A stretch of DNA of 59,318 nucleotides from Bacteroidota bacterium (GCA_017860345.1 JAFNAV010000020.1:1-59318), one strand, 5' to 3'; shown: positions 9,085 to 18,761, counted from the stretch's first letter. Notes: a model not told the origin generated them from the letters alone. Program-made: numbers and translations.

Positions 9085-9873
9085 ATGACTCAGCACACTA
9101 TTAAAGAAAAGCTTACCCTCGTAAAAGTAGGTGGAAAAATTGTAGAAGAACCCGAAACACTCAAACAACTGCTGGCCGATTTCTCCCAAATTCCCGGTCG
9201 TAAAGTTCTGGTGCACGGTGGTGGACGCTCGGCTACCGCCATGGCGGCCAAACTGGGTATCGAAAGCCAAATGGTGAACGGTAGGCGCGTGACTGATGCC
9301 GAAACACTGAAGGTAGTAACCATGGTGTATGGCGGACTGGTGAACAAACAGATAGTAGCGGGACTACAGGCTATTGGTGTCAATGCATTAGGACTTACCG
9401 GAGCCGATCTGAACTATATGCGTTCCGAAAAACGTCCCGTAAAAGAAGTGGATTATGGTTTTGTGGGCGATGTAAAAGAAGTAAACGCCGGAATTCTGGC
9501 TGATCTGATTGCAAAGGATGTTGTACCCGTGCTGGCACCCCTTACGCACGACAAACAGGGCAATATGCTCAACACCAATGCCGACACCATTGCCGGAGAA
9601 GCCGCTAAGGCTTTAGCCGAACATTTCGACGTGACGCTTATGTTTTGTTTCGAGAAAAAAGGCGTACTTATGAGCGAAACCGACGACGAAAGTGTGATAC
9701 CGGAAATTACGTCTGCAGCCTTCGAAAAGTTAGTGGCTGATGGAATTATTAGCGGAGGCATGATTCCCAAACTGGAAAATTCCTTTGAAGCCATTCGTGC
9801 CGGTGTGAAACAGGTGGTAATTACACGTGCCGACCAGATACATACCGACGGCGGAACTAGGATAAAATCTTAG
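9085..9873 (+). CDS. argB: Acetylglutamate kinase family (N-acyl-glutamate kinase)
   Basis: Phosphorylates N-acylglutamate in arginine biosynthesis. The 262-residue sequence shows LVKVGGKIVEE at the N-terminus, the substrate-binding HGGGRSATAM, NGRRVTD, LTGADLN and the C-terminal ISGGMIPKLENSFEA. In Bacteroidetes that carry the succinylornithine transcarbamylase, this enzyme probably acts on N-succinylglutamate; the sequence alone does not prove it. Separated from argF' by apt and the GxxExxY locus. A terminator follows directly. Confidence 0.9.
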   Translation: MTQHTIKEKLTLVKVGGKIVEEPETLKQLLADFSQIPGRKVLVHGGGRSATAMAAKLGIESQMVNGRRVTDAETLKVVTMVYGGLVNKQIVAGLQAIGVNALGLTGADLNYMRSEKRPVKEVDYGFVGDVKEVNAGILADLIAKDVVPVLAPLTHDKQGNMLNTNADTIAGEAAKALAEHFDVTLMFCFEKKGVLMSETDDESVIPEITSAAFEKLVADGIISGGMIPKLENSFEAIRAGVKQVVITRADQIHTDGGTRIKS

Positions 9874-9901
9874 ATTTTCAGAATTAAAAAACCAATATAA
9901 A

Positions 9902-9939
9902 ACAGGCGGAAAGCGTATAACTTTCCGCCTGTTTTTGTT
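9902..9939 (+). terminator. Rho-independent terminator after argB
   Basis: A 12-bp perfect stem ACAGGCGGAAAG / CTTTCCGCCTGT with a 7-base loop, followed by a run of T. Confidence 0.9.
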
Positions 9940-10650
9940 TTACTCTTATCGATATGACAAAATATCTCGAGGGTCTATAAAGGTTAATTATTGTAAAATT
10001 TTTATATTAAATAAAATAATATTATATATTTGTGAGCAAATAATTTACACTCAATATTGTGCTTAACTTTCAGGCTGTGAAATGAATAATCAAACAAACC
10101 TTAGTAAGCCCCTTGAAAGTATTTTGTGAACTTTATGAATGACAATGAAAGACGAATGACTTTCATGTTTCATTATTTTTTTTTTAAATTTTCCTTCATT
10201 GCTGTTATTTTCCGACACAATTTTTTACAATATCTATAAGTCTTAGAAAAGGAGTATTTTGAATTTATCTCGAACGATATACTGTTAAGTTTTTATTTAT
10301 AAGCTAACTGTTCTTTATTTCAAAAAAATATACGGACTATTGCGTGAATCTATTTATACAACTCGAAAAATATTGAACCCAATAAAAAGTATTATTTATG
10401 GATATAAAAAAGTTAAACTAAATAAAAAAGCTCAAAGCATTAGATTTGTTTCTGACAAATAATGATGCTATTATCCTCCCTGAAAGTTAAAGTCATACAT
10501 CAGTTATGTCTCGCACAAAGAGAAAGTAGAAGAAATTCAAACTACTCATCACAAAACAGGAAAATGCGATTTCAATTCAGATTCTTTGGAAGCATTGTTC
10601 CGTATTATTTATCCAATATTTTCAATTAAAATAAGAAGAAATATACTGTC
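9940..10650. other. 710-bp AT-rich intergenic stretch with no convincing gene
   Basis: Stop codons interrupt all frames. It holds a -7-like box TATATTTG at 10025-10032, a weak stem ATGAAAG/CTTTCAT at 10145-10166 followed by about ten T at 10176-10185, and a perfect 12-bp inverted repeat TTAACTTTCAGG (10063-10074) / CCTGAAAGTTAA (10479-10490). Short open stretches near 10415-10640 in different frames may be a decayed gene, but I recognise nothing in them. Confidence 0.4.
10025..10185 (+). ncRNA. Possible small RNA in the argB-lipoprotein gap
   Basis: A TATATTTG -7 box at 10025-10032 is followed, about 110 bases on, by a 7-bp hairpin and a ten-T run that could stop transcription. Between them ACTTTCA (10066-10072) can pair with TGAAAGT (10114-10120). 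There is no TTTG 20 bases before the -7 box, so this is a weak candidate. Confidence 0.25.
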
Positions 10651-11565
10651 ATGAAACAATTATTGACTTTGTTTTTGATTTTTATTAGCGTTGGGTGTGC
10701 TGTTACGACACCGCTACAAATAGCAGACACTCAATACCGAAACTATAAGCCTATAGAACCAATACCGGTAAAAAATGTAGAGGTGTATACCAGTAATGGA
10801 TTTGTAACAAAACCATGGGCATCGTTGACTGATAGTGCCATAAGAGATCTGTTGCCCAATCAGTCGGCTCAAATAGCAATGCGTACCAATGACTTAACGG
10901 GAAAAGTCAATTATCTGACTGCTTCTATCACAGGTCAGGCTGGAACTTATGAGGTAATTATGGATTATATGAAATACCGGATTGAAGATGTTTATGCACA
11001 GAACGAGGTTGTTGGTAGTGGCAGGATTGGGATAGGGCTACGCGTAAATGCAAAAGTTATCACCAATAAAGCCAACCTGAATCTTTCAAGTTTGACTAAT
11101 CTGGGTTTGGAAGCAAGCAATAATCATCTGACCGGATTATTATCGATTGACATTATTGGAATTGATTCCAAAGATATCACCAATTACATACCATTGACTG
11201 CTAAACTCGATGAAACATCCATCCAGAGTGCGTTACAGGCTATAGCTACCATCAAATCGAAAATTTGGGACAAAAACGTGAAAATCACACCTCAACTTAT
11301 AGCCATCAATCAATCTAAAGATTCGGCGGAAAAGATAATTAAAGAAAAGATTGCAGGTACTTACAGCTATACCAATACAAGTGATTTGATATTCAGATTT
11401 TGGAAGCCCAACGGAATACAGATTGATAGTACGCATCAAGAATTAATCAAAAAATGGATATCAGATAACGGACTTGATGTCAGTATAACCTATTTTATCA
11501 ATACAAATGAAATGGAGTTATATCGTCAAAAAATTATTTCAGACTTAAAATTAGGCGAAAAATGA
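10651..11565 (+). CDS. Putative lipoprotein of unknown function
   Basis: A 304-residue protein with a lipoprotein signal (FLIFISVGC, lipidated Cys near residue 16), so it is probably anchored in the outer or inner membrane facing the periplasm. The mature part begins with a block KNVEVYTSNGFVTKPWASL and continues as an alternation of strands and loops without a family motif that I recognise. Its stop codon overlaps the start of a 45-residue gene (ATGA), and a two-membrane-segment protein follows, so the three may form one transcript. Not identified. Confidence 0.7.
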   Translation: MKQLLTLFLIFISVGCAVTTPLQIADTQYRNYKPIEPIPVKNVEVYTSNGFVTKPWASLTDSAIRDLLPNQSAQIAMRTNDLTGKVNYLTASITGQAGTYEVIMDYMKYRIEDVYAQNEVVGSGRIGIGLRVNAKVITNKANLNLSSLTNLGLEASNNHLTGLLSIDIIGIDSKDITNYIPLTAKLDETSIQSALQAIATIKSKIWDKNVKITPQLIAINQSKDSAEKIIKEKIAGTYSYTNTSDLIFRFWKPNGIQIDSTHQELIKKWISDNGLDVSITYFINTNEMELYRQKIISDLKLGEK

Positions 11566-11699
11566 AAACAGAAACAATTCATGACATTCCTCAGGAAAAA
11601 GTTCAAAACATTGTAATGAATTATCAAAGCGAGGGATATTCCACGAAGGTAATAAAACAAGCCAATGGACTTTTTACTATCATAGCTACAAAAGAATAG
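11562..11699 (+). CDS. Small hypothetical protein, 45 residues
   Basis: Begins MKTETIHDIPQEKVQNIV and ends TIIATKE. The start codon overlaps the lipoprotein stop as ATGA, which suggests translational coupling. The Gln-Ser-Glu-Gly-Tyr segment followed by short strands resembles a small alpha-beta unit. No signal or membrane segment. I do not recognise a family. Confidence 0.5.
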   Translation: MKTETIHDIPQEKVQNIVMNYQSEGYSTKVIKQANGLFTIIATKE

Positions 11700-11813
11700 C
11701 TACGTAAACATGCTTTGCTGATTTAGTTCAGTGACGAAGTGATTTATGGCCATAATTGGAAAATAAATTTCGGATTTCAATTAATATATTCAGAATTATA
11801 AATAATACAAGTT

Positions 11814-12611
11814 ATGAAGAAACAAAAACAAATAAGCAATGATACAAATACCCAACCTGTAAAAGAGGAAGGATGGTTTTCCCGAAATATTATTGCTTAC
11901 ATAATAACAGGAGCCGTTATATTGGTTACTGTTTACATCGCCTGGTACTCGTTGAATAAAGGCCCAACAAATGCCAGCGGATTTCGCGACATGTCGTTCG
12001 TGGGTCAAACTTTGATTCCGCTTTGGAGTACGTGGATGGGCACCGTGTTGGCATTTTATTTTGGTAAAGCTAACTTTGAGGCAGGTAGTAAATCGATGAA
12101 AGAGGCTATGAAGGCGCAAACACCCGAAGATAAATTTGCAGAACAGATGGTTAAAAATGTAATGCTTAACGTTGATAGTATTGTGTATCTGAAGTACGAG
12201 GAAGAGTTAAATAGCCCGATTGCAGATATTCTCAAATACGACCGATTTAAGCCTTACAACCGCTATGCGGTGTTCGATAACAACAATGTAGTGAAGTTTA
12301 TGATTCATCGTGGGTTGTTTTATCAATACATTTATGTACGTACAACCGAGCCGGATCAAGAAGGAAATCTTGCTGAAAGTAACAAGCTGACTCTGAAGGA
12401 TCTGATTGAATCTCCCGACGAACGCTTCAAAACGCCATTGCAACGGGGTATCGTGTTTATCAATATCGAAGCTAATCTGCTCGAAGCCAAGCATAAAATG
12501 GATGCTGTAGATGAATGTGAAGATGTGTTTATAACTCAAAATGGTAAACCTACCGAGTCAGTGTTGGGTTTGATTACGAATAACCGTATTATGGAACTGG
12601 CAAAAGTATAG
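11814..12611 (+). CDS. Membrane protein with C-terminal CBS-like segment, unknown function
   Basis: A 265-residue protein. An N-terminal charged stretch is followed by a membrane segment (about 25-45, IIAYIITGAVILVTVYIAWY) and a second one (about 70-85, WSTWMGTVLAFYFG). The C-terminal 170 residues are soluble and end with DVFITQNGKPTESVLGLIT, whose layout resembles the second half of a CBS module. CBS modules often bind adenine nucleotides, but here only one partial unit is visible, so ligand binding is inference. A terminator follows at 12702. Confidence 0.6.
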   Translation: MKKQKQISNDTNTQPVKEEGWFSRNIIAYIITGAVILVTVYIAWYSLNKGPTNASGFRDMSFVGQTLIPLWSTWMGTVLAFYFGKANFEAGSKSMKEAMKAQTPEDKFAEQMVKNVMLNVDSIVYLKYEEELNSPIADILKYDRFKPYNRYAVFDNNNVVKFMIHRGLFYQYIYVRTTEPDQEGNLAESNKLTLKDLIESPDERFKTPLQRGIVFINIEANLLEAKHKMDAVDECEDVFITQNGKPTESVLGLITNNRIMELAKV

Positions 12612-12701
12612 CTTATTATCTTTTTATCGGACAATATTGAATCGAAAGATAGAACTCCGGTGTGAAAGAATGAAGAAAATATTTAGGCTTTAATAAAACT
12701 G

Positions 12702-12738
12702 AAAACGGGATGTAAATTGTAACATCCCGTTTTTTTAT
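12702..12738 (+). terminator. Rho-independent terminator after the membrane protein gene
   Basis: Stem AAAACGGGATGT / ACATCCCGTTTT with an 8-base loop and a T run. Confidence 0.9.
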
Positions 12739-12739
12739 G

Positions 12740-13028
12740 ACGTACAAAGTTTGCACTGATTGCATACACAACAAACATTTTTATTCCTGAACACACATTT
12801 GACCAACTCACGATAGCGACAAAGCTGATTGAGTGGGAGTTCATTCCAAATATTATGTTTACTTTTGCACTGGCAACAGAGCACAAAAAGTAAAGGAAAA
12901 AATCATTTCAATTGCATGAAACAAGCATGACAAGACTGAATCATACGGGTAGGGATACCTACAAGTGAATGATTCAAATTTAATTTATGTGAGTTTTATC
13001 AGACAACTAAAAAAACAATTATATACAG
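12740..13028. other. Intergenic region before the alpha/beta hydrolase gene
   Basis: About 290 bases without a gene. The only regulatory signal I see is a -7-like TACTTTTG at 12861-12868, without a properly spaced TTTG. Confidence 0.4.
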
Positions 13029-13901
13029 ATGAAAACGCGTATTTATCTTTTATCGTTATTTTTATTTATGATATTATCGGCTAATGCTCAGGAAGAGATA
13101 AAACTGTATCCGCAAGGAGCTCAGGAAAGTAACGGATTGCAGAAGCCCGAAAGCTTTCGCGACCCGGAATTTATTGTAGACATTTCGGATGCCCGAATGT
13201 ATGCTTTCCCGGCGCCAAGTGATAAAGCCAATGGCACGGCTGTGCTGATTTGTCCGGGTGGTGGTTATTCGGGTGTTTCGCAAATTAAGGAAGGCTCTGA
13301 AATAGCCCGTTGGTTCAACAATTTAGGTGTTACAGCCTTTGTGTTGTACTACCGTATGCCCAACGGACACCATGCTATTCCGCTGAAAGATGCTCAAACG
13401 GGGCTTTCGATAATCTATAAAAATGCCAAAAAATGGAATATTGATCGAAAGAAAATCGGGATTATGGGTTTCTCGGCCGGTGGACATTTGGCTGCAACGG
13501 CAGGGACGCATTTTAAATCAAAACAGCAACGACCTGCTTTTATGATATTGGGATATCCTGTGGTAACGATGGACGCGACATTTACGCATGGAGGGTCGCG
13601 CAGAAATTTGCTGGGCGAAAATCCGACCGACGATATAGTGAAGTTGTATTCCAATGAACTTCAGGTGACAAAGAAAACGCCGCCAACCTTTATTGTACAT
13701 GCCAAAGATGATGGAGCAGTGCCTATTGCAAACAGTGAGCGGTTGTTAAATGCTTTGCAGGAAAAAGGAGTTTCGGCCGAGTTGCAGGTATACGACCTTG
13801 GCGGACATGGCTTTGGTATGCGCAAAAAAGGAATACCTGCCGATAACTGGCCCGAGGTGCTGAAAGCCTGGTTGGTAAAGCAGGGGCTGATAAATCTCTG
13901 A
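13029..13901 (+). CDS. Secreted alpha/beta hydrolase (esterase/lipase type)
   Basis: A 290-residue protein with a cleavable signal peptide (hydrophobic run then SANAQE, cut near residue 20), so probably periplasmic or exported. The catalytic triad is visible: nucleophile elbow GFSAGGH (Ser near residue 149), acid in HAKDDGAVP and His in GGHGFG. The oxyanion block PGGGYSG precedes them. Relatives include acetyl-xylan and other carbohydrate esterases, but the substrate is not determined here. No T9SS sorting domain is present. It is followed by argE after 90 bases. Confidence 0.85.
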   Translation: MKTRIYLLSLFLFMILSANAQEEIKLYPQGAQESNGLQKPESFRDPEFIVDISDARMYAFPAPSDKANGTAVLICPGGGYSGVSQIKEGSEIARWFNNLGVTAFVLYYRMPNGHHAIPLKDAQTGLSIIYKNAKKWNIDRKKIGIMGFSAGGHLAATAGTHFKSKQQRPAFMILGYPVVTMDATFTHGGSRRNLLGENPTDDIVKLYSNELQVTKKTPPTFIVHAKDDGAVPIANSERLLNALQEKGVSAELQVYDLGGHGFGMRKKGIPADNWPEVLKAWLVKQGLINL

Positions 13902-13991
13902 TTTTTCTTCGATAAAAATAAGTGGACAGTATACACATCTAAAAATAAGAAATATATAATTCCCGTTTTTCAGGGAAAAAGAAGGCAGCCT

Positions 13992-15050
13992 ATGTTATCC
14001 GAACTTACCAACGATGCGGTTTCTTTGCTTCGCGAAATGATTTCTATCCCATCTTTCAGCAGGGAAGAGGAAAAATTAGCTGATTTTCTCGAAAACTACA
14101 TTGAATCAAAAGGTTACGTGGCTTCGCGTAGCGGTAATAATATCTGGTTGATGAGTCCTGGTTTTGATGCCTCGCGGCCTACTGTGTTGCTCAATTCGCA
14201 TATAGATACGGTAAAGCCGGTGGCTGCCTGGGTACGCAATCCCTTTGAGCCGCAAATTGACAATGGGGTGCTCTACGGGCTGGGAAGCAATGATGCCGGG
14301 GCAAGTGTGGTTAGTCTTTTGCAGGCATATTTTTATCTCACGCAGCAACGGCAGTCGTACAACCTGATTTTTGCTGCCACTGCCGAAGAAGAAGTTTCGG
14401 GTACCAATGGTATTGAAAGTCTTATACGTGAACTACCCGGGATTGATTTTGCCATTGTTGGCGAACCCACCGGAATGCACCTGGCCGTGGCCGAAAAAGG
14501 CCTGATGGTGCTCGATTGTACAGCTACGGGAATAGCCGGTCATGCAGCTCGCAACGAAGGTGAAAACGCCATCTACAAAGCGCTCAAGGATGTAGCGTGG
14601 TTTAGCACTTACGAGTTTCCTCGGAAGTCGGAACTGCTCGGCTCGGTCAAAATGTCGGTAACCATGATTCAGGCAGGCACGCAGCACAATGTGGTGCCCG
14701 ACAAATGCAGTTTTGTGGTAGATGTACGCAGCAACGAGCTGTATACCAATGAACAGTTGCTTGATTTTATAAAAGCCAATGTGAGTAGCGCTGTGAGTGC
14801 CCGCTCCACGCGCCTGAGTTCTACGGCCACTCCGGCTGATCACCCCATTGTAAAACGGGCATTGGAACTCAACCGAAATCTTTTTGGCTCACCCACCTTG
14901 TCCGATCAGGCGCTGATGCCATTTCCGAGTGTAAAAGTAGGTCCCGGCGATTCGGCACGTTCCCATACGGCCGACGAATATATCCGGATATCTGAAATAG
15001 AAGAGGCCATAGGTATATATATTGATATGCTGAACGGGGTTGTGATATAA
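13992..15050 (+). CDS. argE: M20 family N-acyl-ornithine deacylase (ArgE type)
   Basis: A 352-residue zinc-dependent amidohydrolase of the M20/ArgE group. Metal ligands are visible in LNSHIDTV (His-x-Asp), YGLGSNDAG (bridging Asp), ATAEEEVSG (catalytic and metal Glu), and the C-terminal SHTADEYI (His). It removes the acyl group from N-acylornithine or N-acylcitrulline in arginine synthesis. Given the succinylornithine-type ArgF' 6 kb upstream, the natural substrate is probably N-succinylcitrulline; a general aminoacylase role is less likely because of the gene context. Confidence 0.8.
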   Translation: MLSELTNDAVSLLREMISIPSFSREEEKLADFLENYIESKGYVASRSGNNIWLMSPGFDASRPTVLLNSHIDTVKPVAAWVRNPFEPQIDNGVLYGLGSNDAGASVVSLLQAYFYLTQQRQSYNLIFAATAEEEVSGTNGIESLIRELPGIDFAIVGEPTGMHLAVAEKGLMVLDCTATGIAGHAARNEGENAIYKALKDVAWFSTYEFPRKSELLGSVKMSVTMIQAGTQHNVVPDKCSFVVDVRSNELYTNEQLLDFIKANVSSAVSARSTRLSSTATPADHPIVKRALELNRNLFGSPTLSDQALMPFPSVKVGPGDSARSHTADEYIRISEIEEAIGIYIDMLNGVVI

Positions 15051-15155
15051 AAACTTTTTTACCTCTGATTTTTTTTAGTTTACCTCACTTTGTCATACAA
15101 AAACATTTTTGGATGGTAATATTACATTTTCATTATTGTAATTTATCATTCATTT

Positions 15156-15644
15156 ATGAAAACACACCATTACAAGTCTTTATTGGTAGTTCTTTTTGTG
15201 GTATTATGTTTCCAGCACATACAATCGCAAAGCCTGTTAATTTTAAAATTTCAGGACAAGAGCAATCAAAGTGTGCCTCTGAATACGATTAGCAAAATTG
15301 TTTTTAGTAAAGATAATTTTGAAATAAAGCAAAACGATGGCAGTGAGTATGTCTACACATTTCCGTCTGTTGCCAAAATTTCTTTCTCATCAACCGCCAC
15401 CGGTAATTTGTTGGTCAACAACGATGATGAAATTGTCCTTTATCCAAATCCGGCGCAGAATGTGATATATCTGAAAAACACTGTTACAGATAATCTTCAG
15501 GTAGTTATTTACAACCTGAGCGGCTGTGTTTTAATGTCGGCCATACTCAGCAATACAGGCGAAGGCATTGATGTAAGTAGCCTGTCAAAAGGATTTTATC
15601 TGTTGAAAATTAAAAATAAGACATTTAAATTCAGTAAACTATGA
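15156..15644 (+). CDS. Small secreted protein with type A T9SS sorting domain
   Basis: A 162-residue protein: signal peptide (hydrophobic 10-22, cut after IQSQS), a short strand-rich unit of about 50 residues (SVPLNTISKIVFS repeated in form as VFTFPSVAKISF-like strands), then a complete type A T9SS C-terminal domain from about residue 88, with EIVLYPNPAQ, VVIYNLSG, IDVSSLSKGFYLLKI and the final FKFSKL. Such domains direct export across the outer membrane by the T9SS and are removed on the surface. The stop overlaps the next start as ATGA. Confidence 0.85.
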   Translation: MKTHHYKSLLVVLFVVLCFQHIQSQSLLILKFQDKSNQSVPLNTISKIVFSKDNFEIKQNDGSEYVYTFPSVAKISFSSTATGNLLVNNDDEIVLYPNPAQNVIYLKNTVTDNLQVVIYNLSGCVLMSAILSNTGEGIDVSSLSKGFYLLKIKNKTFKFSKL

Positions 15645-18487
15645 AAAAGATAATTACTCTTTTTATATCTGTTTTAGTAGGAGTTTTGGCTGTATATTCT
15701 GTTCAGAAATTCAATCTTGTTAAGTTCGATAAATCAGTTGTCAGCTACAATGTATCCACCATGGATAGCATCACCTTTAGTAGCGACAATGCATATCTGA
15801 GTATATTTCGGTCGGGCATCACGGCAGAGTCTTATCTTGTTTCCGAAATTGACAGCATATATTTCTCAGGATCGCCGGATACGGTTTATATTACTTTTTC
15901 AGGCAGTTCGGCAACGATAGAAAATCCTCTCGAAAATCAGGGAGTAAGTGTATCCGTAAGCGGAGCAGATGTGGTGGTATATTCTACAGTTGCCGACAAT
16001 GAAGTCCGCTATTTGCTCAAAGGCACTTCTACCGATGGTTCGGTAAAATTTTACGGAAACTATAAATCTGAAATAATACTTTCAGGACTTACACTGACCA
16101 ATCCCACCGGACCGGCTATCAATAATCAATCGGAAAAACGCACCACAGTTACTTTGGCTGCGGGTACCACCAATAGTCTGACGGATGGTAGTACCTACGA
16201 TTCGAGTGCCGAAGACCAGAAAGGAACATTTTTTAGTGAGGGGCAACTTATATTCACCGGAACTGGAAATTTGTCGGTAAAAGGAAACAAAGGACATGCT
16301 ATATGTAGCGACGACTATATCGAAATTGAAGGAGGGGTTATTACTGTCAGCGGTGCTGTAAAAGACGGTATTCACTCTAAAGATCATTTCAATCTGGAAA
16401 ATGGCATCGTTTTGATAAGCGCAACAGGAGATGCTGTTGAATGTGAGGCCGGAAAAATTAAAGTTGAAGGAGGTTCGCTCACATCTACTATAAGCTCGTC
16501 GGATGCTAAAGGTTTAAAATGTGATAGTACACTAACGGTAAGTGGAGGAACAATAAACTTAACTGTAACGGGCAATCAGGCAAAGGGTCTTAAATCGGGA
16601 GGAATCATGAGTTTGAGTGGTGGTACTATTGTGGTAAACGCATCAGGGGCGGCAGTCACAACAGCGTCAGGATCGGGTTATGAAGTTTCTTATTGTACAG
16701 CCATAAAATGCGATACCACCATCAATATTTCAGGTTCAAATATTACGACTACAGCCACCGGCACTGGAGGTAAAGGTATCTCATCCGATGCTGATATTAA
16801 TATCTCGGGTGGCATCATCAATATAACCAATTCAGGCAACGGAGCTACCTACACCAACAGTTTAGCTGTTTTGGATGCGTATAGCGGTTCAGGAATAGAA
16901 GCCGATGGGAATATAAATATTTCTGCGGGGAACGTAACTGTCACTTCATCAGGAACAGGGGCAAAAGGGATTTCGGCGGATGGTGCATCCACATTTGGAA
17001 CTACTTCCAGTTCACCAATAGTGAAAGTTACTAATACCGGAACACGCATTTTACTTTCAGGAACAGCGAATTATGCAAATGCAAATTATGTCAAACCAAA
17101 AGCTATAAAGAGCGATGGAATGCTTACTGTGAATAATGGCGAATTTACCATTTCAACTAACCAACAAGATGGGGTAGGATTAGATAGCGATTCTATTCTT
17201 ACAGTAAATAATGGAAACCTAACGGTTACAGCTTCGGGGAACGCTTCTAAAGGAATCAATGCCGAGGGTACACTAAATATAAATGGTGGCACAATAACTG
17301 TAAATACTTCCGGTGCTACAGTGTTAGAAACCTCAGGGTCGGGCTATGATCCTTCTTATTGCTCGGCTATAAAATCGTCGTATCACATCAATTTGAATGG
17401 AGGGAATATTATAATCACCGGATCGGGTACTGGAAATAAAGGGATCTCAGCCGATGGTAATATTTCTGTTCAAAACACAACAATCAACATCACAGGTACC
17501 GGTGCCGGAGCTACATTTAAAGATGCATCTAATACCACAGATTCCTATTTTTGTACAGCACTTAAAGCCGATAAAGATATTAATATCCAAACGGGAAATA
17601 TAACTATTAACGAAACGGGAGCAGCGTCGAAAGGCATTTCGGCAGCTGGAACTTTAACTGTTGGTTCTACCGCTAATAGCCCCGTAATAAACATTGTTAC
17701 CAGTGGAGGAGGAATCCTGTTATCGTCGAGCGGAAAAGATGCCGATTACTCCATTGCCAAAGGAATGAAGGGAACCACTGCATTTGTTATAAATAATGGT
17801 GATATTACCATACAATCGAATGGAAGTACGGGTAATGCCGGTGGAGGAGAAGCTCTTGAGAGCTTTGCGCTGACTCTTAACGGCGGAACGATTAATCTGA
17901 ATGCTTTTGACGATTGCATAAGCGTTACTAATGGAGGTGAAACAATGAGTGGCAGCGATGGTAGTAGCTTGATTATTAATGCCGGATATATTCTCGCTAA
18001 TTCTTCTGTAGGCGATGCCATAGATAGTAACGGAACTATCAGCATGACAGGAGGAACTGTCATTGTTCACGGTCCGACTTCATCGCCCGAAGAAGGGATT
18101 GATTTCAATGGTTCAGCTAAAATAACAGGAGGTTTTATCATGGCTTCAGGATCAAATTCCAATATGAATCAGGCTTTAAGCACTACATCAACGCAATGTA
18201 ATTTTTATATTCTCTCAAGCAGTCAAATTGCTTCTGGTACATTATTTAATATTCAGGATGCCAGCGGGAATAGTATTGTAACATTTAAACCTGCGCGAGC
18301 ATATTATTCTATTATATTCTCGTCCTCGTCTTTAGTTAAAGGTAGCACTTATAAAATATACACAGGAGGAACATGTACAGGTACATTAAAGGACGGAATT
18401 TATACAGGTGGAACTTATTCGGGAGGAACGCTCAAAAAAACTGTGACAACCTCTACATCAAGTACCGTAAATAAAGTGACGTTTTAA
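15641..18487 (+). CDS. Large beta-helix carbohydrate-binding protein (Cthe_2159-like)
   Basis: A 948-residue exported protein. After an N-terminal hydrophobic segment (3-20) comes the same short strand unit found in the preceding gene (VSYNVSTMDSITFSS), twice, then a long series of imperfect repeats of about 20-25 residues such as GGTINLTVTGNQAKGLKSGG, giving a right-handed parallel beta-helix as in Cthe_2159-type polysaccharide-binding proteins. The Gly/Ser/Thr/Asn-rich composition and the Asp-rich turns (KCDSTL, SDADIN) suit calcium-dependent sugar binding. It ends without a type A or obvious type B sorting domain. Overlaps the upstream gene by 4 bases. Confidence 0.8.
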   Translation: MKKIITLFISVLVGVLAVYSVQKFNLVKFDKSVVSYNVSTMDSITFSSDNAYLSIFRSGITAESYLVSEIDSIYFSGSPDTVYITFSGSSATIENPLENQGVSVSVSGADVVVYSTVADNEVRYLLKGTSTDGSVKFYGNYKSEIILSGLTLTNPTGPAINNQSEKRTTVTLAAGTTNSLTDGSTYDSSAEDQKGTFFSEGQLIFTGTGNLSVKGNKGHAICSDDYIEIEGGVITVSGAVKDGIHSKDHFNLENGIVLISATGDAVECEAGKIKVEGGSLTSTISSSDAKGLKCDSTLTVSGGTINLTVTGNQAKGLKSGGIMSLSGGTIVVNASGAAVTTASGSGYEVSYCTAIKCDTTINISGSNITTTATGTGGKGISSDADINISGGIINITNSGNGATYTNSLAVLDAYSGSGIEADGNINISAGNVTVTSSGTGAKGISADGASTFGTTSSSPIVKVTNTGTRILLSGTANYANANYVKPKAIKSDGMLTVNNGEFTISTNQQDGVGLDSDSILTVNNGNLTVTASGNASKGINAEGTLNINGGTITVNTSGATVLETSGSGYDPSYCSAIKSSYHINLNGGNIIITGSGTGNKGISADGNISVQNTTINITGTGAGATFKDASNTTDSYFCTALKADKDINIQTGNITINETGAASKGISAAGTLTVGSTANSPVINIVTSGGGILLSSSGKDADYSIAKGMKGTTAFVINNGDITIQSNGSTGNAGGGEALESFALTLNGGTINLNAFDDCISVTNGGETMSGSDGSSLIINAGYILANSSVGDAIDSNGTISMTGGTVIVHGPTSSPEEGIDFNGSAKITGGFIMASGSNSNMNQALSTTSTQCNFYILSSSQIASGTLFNIQDASGNSIVTFKPARAYYSIIFSSSSLVKGSTYKIYTGGTCTGTLKDGIYTGGTYSGGTLKKTVTTSTSSTVNKVTF

Positions 18488-18589
18488 AATTTAGCAAATT
18501 ACAGAGGATTAGCTCTTAGAAAAGAATTTCCCGACATTTTCTTTAAAAGTATTGATTTTGACTTTTGTAAATAGTAGATGCAGAGTTTT

Positions 18590-18625
18590 AAGGTTGTTTG
18601 GCTAAGGGCAGACAACCTTTTTTTA
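18590..18625 (+). terminator. Rho-independent terminator after the beta-helix gene
   Basis: An 11-bp stem AAGGTTGTTTG / CAGACAACCTT (one G-T pair) and a T run, about 100 bases after the stop. The remaining ~135 bases before manC hold nothing that I recognise. Confidence 0.85.
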
Positions 18626-18761
18626 TTACAACACTCATCCTTTATTTGTTGAACTATTATTAAAACCAATTGAAAAAATTTCCTAATCAGGAAAAAACTC
18701 ATTATCTTAGTGCAATTTTTAATAGTCTTCGGATAAATAAAAAGTAAATATTTAATTTTCC

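Noticed and set aside
15641-18487. Regular short repeats in the DNA, at first sight like a repeat array or CRISPR
   Set aside because: They lie in one long reading frame and encode beta-helix coils; spacing and sequence are not constant.
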